From assembly GCA_015062635.1 (NCBI GenBank), contig SUUF01000008.1:23833-39018 (forward strand): DNA of 15,186 nucleotides, read 5' to 3'. A program made the position numbers and the translations under genes. The notes under the pieces were generated by a model that was given only the letters and a program-made list of their open reading frames with translations, ran no database searches and had not been told where the DNA came from. Positions 14,035-15,186 of the stretch are shown here, piece after piece; the stretch's first letter is position 1, and each line of letters opens with the position of its first letter. The stretch is from Coriobacteriaceae bacterium (GTDB lineage Bacteria > Actinomycetota > Coriobacteriia > Coriobacteriales > Eggerthellaceae).

Positions 14035-14319
14035 CTATGCGTTCAGGATGTCGAGCGCGGCCCGATAGCCACCGCTGCCATAATTCAGGGCCTTCGAAAC
14101 ACGGGCGATGGTCGTCGCCGACGCACCGGTTTGCTTCTCGATGGCGGTATAGGGCTTGCCCTCGTCGAGCATGCGCGCCACTTGCAGCCGTTGGCTGATC
14201 TCGCGAATCTCGCGAATCGTCATCACATCCTCGAAGAACGCAAACGCCGTATCGGCATCGTCGATGCCGACCAGCACATTCAACAGGTCATCTACCTCTG
14301 CGGTGCGAAGTTCACTCAT
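14035..14319 (-). CDS. YerC/YecD-family TrpR-like regulator
   Basis: The 94-residue protein belongs to the TrpR-related YerC/YecD family of small DNA-binding proteins, mostly uncharacterised. The helix-turn-helix is visible in YTAIEKQTGASATTIARVSK followed by the family-typical ALNYGSGGY. The upstream helix TIREIREISQRLQVARMLDE matches the TrpR-fold core. The ATG at 14319 is chosen because the protein then starts MSELRTAEVDDLL at family length; the Shine-Dalgarno AAGGGG is about 12 nt away, longer than ideal. It starts 25 bp after the HAD gene stop, so the two are likely co-transcribed. Its target and effector are unknown. Confidence 0.9.
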   Translation of the reverse strand: MSELRTAEVDDLLNVLVGIDDADTAFAFFEDVMTIREIREISQRLQVARMLDEGKPYTAIEKQTGASATTIARVSKALNYGSGGYRAALDILNA

Positions 14320-14344
14320 AACGCCATCATCCCCTTCGCACCCA

Positions 14345-15007
14345 TTATCGCATGAAGCGCATCTGTTCGATAAGGTATGTAATATCAGATGGTCTTTCGG
14401 CAAGAAATGTGGCATCCGACAGCTCTTCGCGCGACCCATACCCGTAGAGGCAACCGATGCTGGGAAGCCCATGCACGCGGGCTATCGCGAGGTCTTTATC
14501 GCGGTCGCCCACCACCAGGTAGGGCCCGGGGAAATCCTTCCGGATGGTCTCGAAGATCTCCTCTTTCGGAATTCCCCCGAACTGCTCGGAGGTGTAATAC
14601 CCGGAAAACCAGGCATCGAACCCGAAAGCGCGGCGGACGGCGTCTTTGTAGGCGTTGCGGCAATTGCTCAGGAACACAAGGGTGTGTCCGGCATCCTTCA
14701 CCTGTTGCAGCATCTCGGGCACGCCGGGGAACAGCCGCGCCGTCCCATCGTCGATGAGGCTGTCCATGACGCCGCCCACGCGTGCGGCCGCCCGGCTCGC
14801 CACGCTCCAGGGAATCTCGGGCGCCATGCGGGCCCATGCGTCGTGGGGCGTCAGGCCGATGTTGGCCGCCATGTCGGCTTCGGTGAACTCCCGCGGCGTC
14901 GCCAGCCCCTGCTCGACGAGCCATTGGTACCCGCGATTCAGCGCGATGCGATAGATATGCATGCTGTCGTGCAACGTGCCGTCGAAATCGAAGATGATGG
15001 TCGCCAT
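14345..15007 (-). CDS. HAD-family hydrolase, phosphoglycolate-phosphatase-like
   Basis: The 220-residue protein has all four HAD motifs: I, DFDGT with Asp7 nucleophile and Asp9; II, Ser114 in FLSNCRN; III, Lys148 in GGIPKEEIF; and IV, GDRDKD with Asp168 and Asp172. A helical cap (about residues 15-85) lies between motifs I and II, as in C1-cap phosphatases such as phosphoglycolate phosphatase and beta-phosphoglucomutase relatives. The substrate cannot be told from the sequence, although sugar phosphates are common for this group. AAGGGA lies 7 nt before the ATG at 15007; the open frame upstream of this has no ribosome binding site and crosses a hairpin. It precedes the YerC-like gene by 25 bp. 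Confidence 0.92.
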   Translation of the reverse strand: MATIIFDFDGTLHDSMHIYRIALNRGYQWLVEQGLATPREFTEADMAANIGLTPHDAWARMAPEIPWSVASRAAARVGGVMDSLIDDGTARLFPGVPEMLQQVKDAGHTLVFLSNCRNAYKDAVRRAFGFDAWFSGYYTSEQFGGIPKEEIFETIRKDFPGPYLVVGDRDKDLAIARVHGLPSIGCLYGYGSREELSDATFLAERPSDITYLIEQMRFMR

Positions 15008-15024
15008 GCAGAAGTCCCTTCCAT

Positions 15025-15053
15025 GAAAACGGAGCCGGGACAAGCCCGGCCCC
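15025..15053 (-). terminator. hairpin with T-tract just before the HAD gene
   Basis: On the minus strand GCCGGG (15045-15050) and CCCGGC (15034-15039), extended by two G-C pairs beyond one mismatch, form a stem with a 5-nt loop, followed by CGTTTTC. It ends about 4 nt before the HAD ribosome binding site. It could be the terminator of a gene beyond the window, or an attenuator of the HAD operon like the one before the MFS-CBS gene. Confidence 0.45.
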
Positions 15054-15096
15054 GCCAGCATATCATGCAACCTATCCCCCCGCACGCATCGCGCAT

Positions 15097-15169
15097 TAAC
15101 GTACAAACTTCACGCTTCCTTCCGCAAAACCCCAGGTTGCGATTTTCGGAAGGCGAAGTTTGTACATTA
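15097..15169. repeat. 73-bp near-complete inverted repeat
   Basis: TAACGTACAAACTTC (15097-15111) and GAAGTTTGTACATTA (15155-15169) match as inverted arms at 14 of 15 positions. Between them CCTTCCG (15118-15124) pairs with CGGAAGG (15147-15153), and an imperfect third pairing involves the AAAACC and GGTTGCGATTTT stretches at the centre. No coding region overlaps it. It could be a large operator, a cruciform, a MITE-like or REP-like element, or a transposon remnant. Confidence 0.75.
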
Positions 15170-15186
15170 TTTGCCGGCTTCCATGG

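Overview
The window is about 15.2 kb of GC-rich, densely coding bacterial DNA. The gene content suggests a saccharolytic anaerobe of the high-GC Gram-positive class Coriobacteriia: a two-subunit GlgC/GlgD glycogen locus, a rubrerythrin, a YerC-type TrpR-like regulator, strong GGAGG-like ribosome binding sites and TATACT -10 boxes. The taxonomic assignment is an inference from gene content and base composition. No rRNA, tRNA, CRISPR array or insertion sequence was found.

Left part (1-11111), all on the minus strand, read from right to left. This is a glycogen locus: glgB (branching enzyme), glgC and glgD (the two ADP-glucose pyrophosphorylase subunits, 12 bp apart), glgA (glycogen synthase), an MFS transporter fused to two CBS domains, and glgP (glycogen phosphorylase, cut by the left edge of the window). 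ADP-glucose is made by GlgC/GlgD, polymerised by GlgA, branched by GlgB and mobilised by GlgP. GlgA is unusual: about 285 residues of histone-H1-like Lys/Ala/Pro and then Glu/Pro low-complexity sequence precede a normal GT5 catalytic domain. The MFS-CBS gene interrupts the set. It has its own leader, with a hairpin whose loop can pair with one arm of an intrinsic terminator placed directly before its ribosome binding site, so it looks like a riboswitch or attenuator.

Middle part (11112-13961). A 361-bp divergent intergenic region separates glgB from a plus-strand group: a rubrerythrin with rubredoxin-like modules at both ends, then a metallo-beta-lactamase-fold hydrolase with an altered metal motif (HxDxDH) and a Nudix hydrolase, which probably form a two-gene operon. 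A strong intrinsic terminator ends this group.

Right part (14035-15186). A HAD-family phosphatase and a small YerC/TrpR-like regulator form a minus-strand pair convergent with the Nudix gene. The right edge carries a 73-bp near-perfect inverted repeat (15097-15169) that no gene explains.

The best candidates for something new are the polyampholyte tail on glycogen synthase, the pseudoknot-type attenuator in front of the MFS-CBS gene, and the terminal palindrome.
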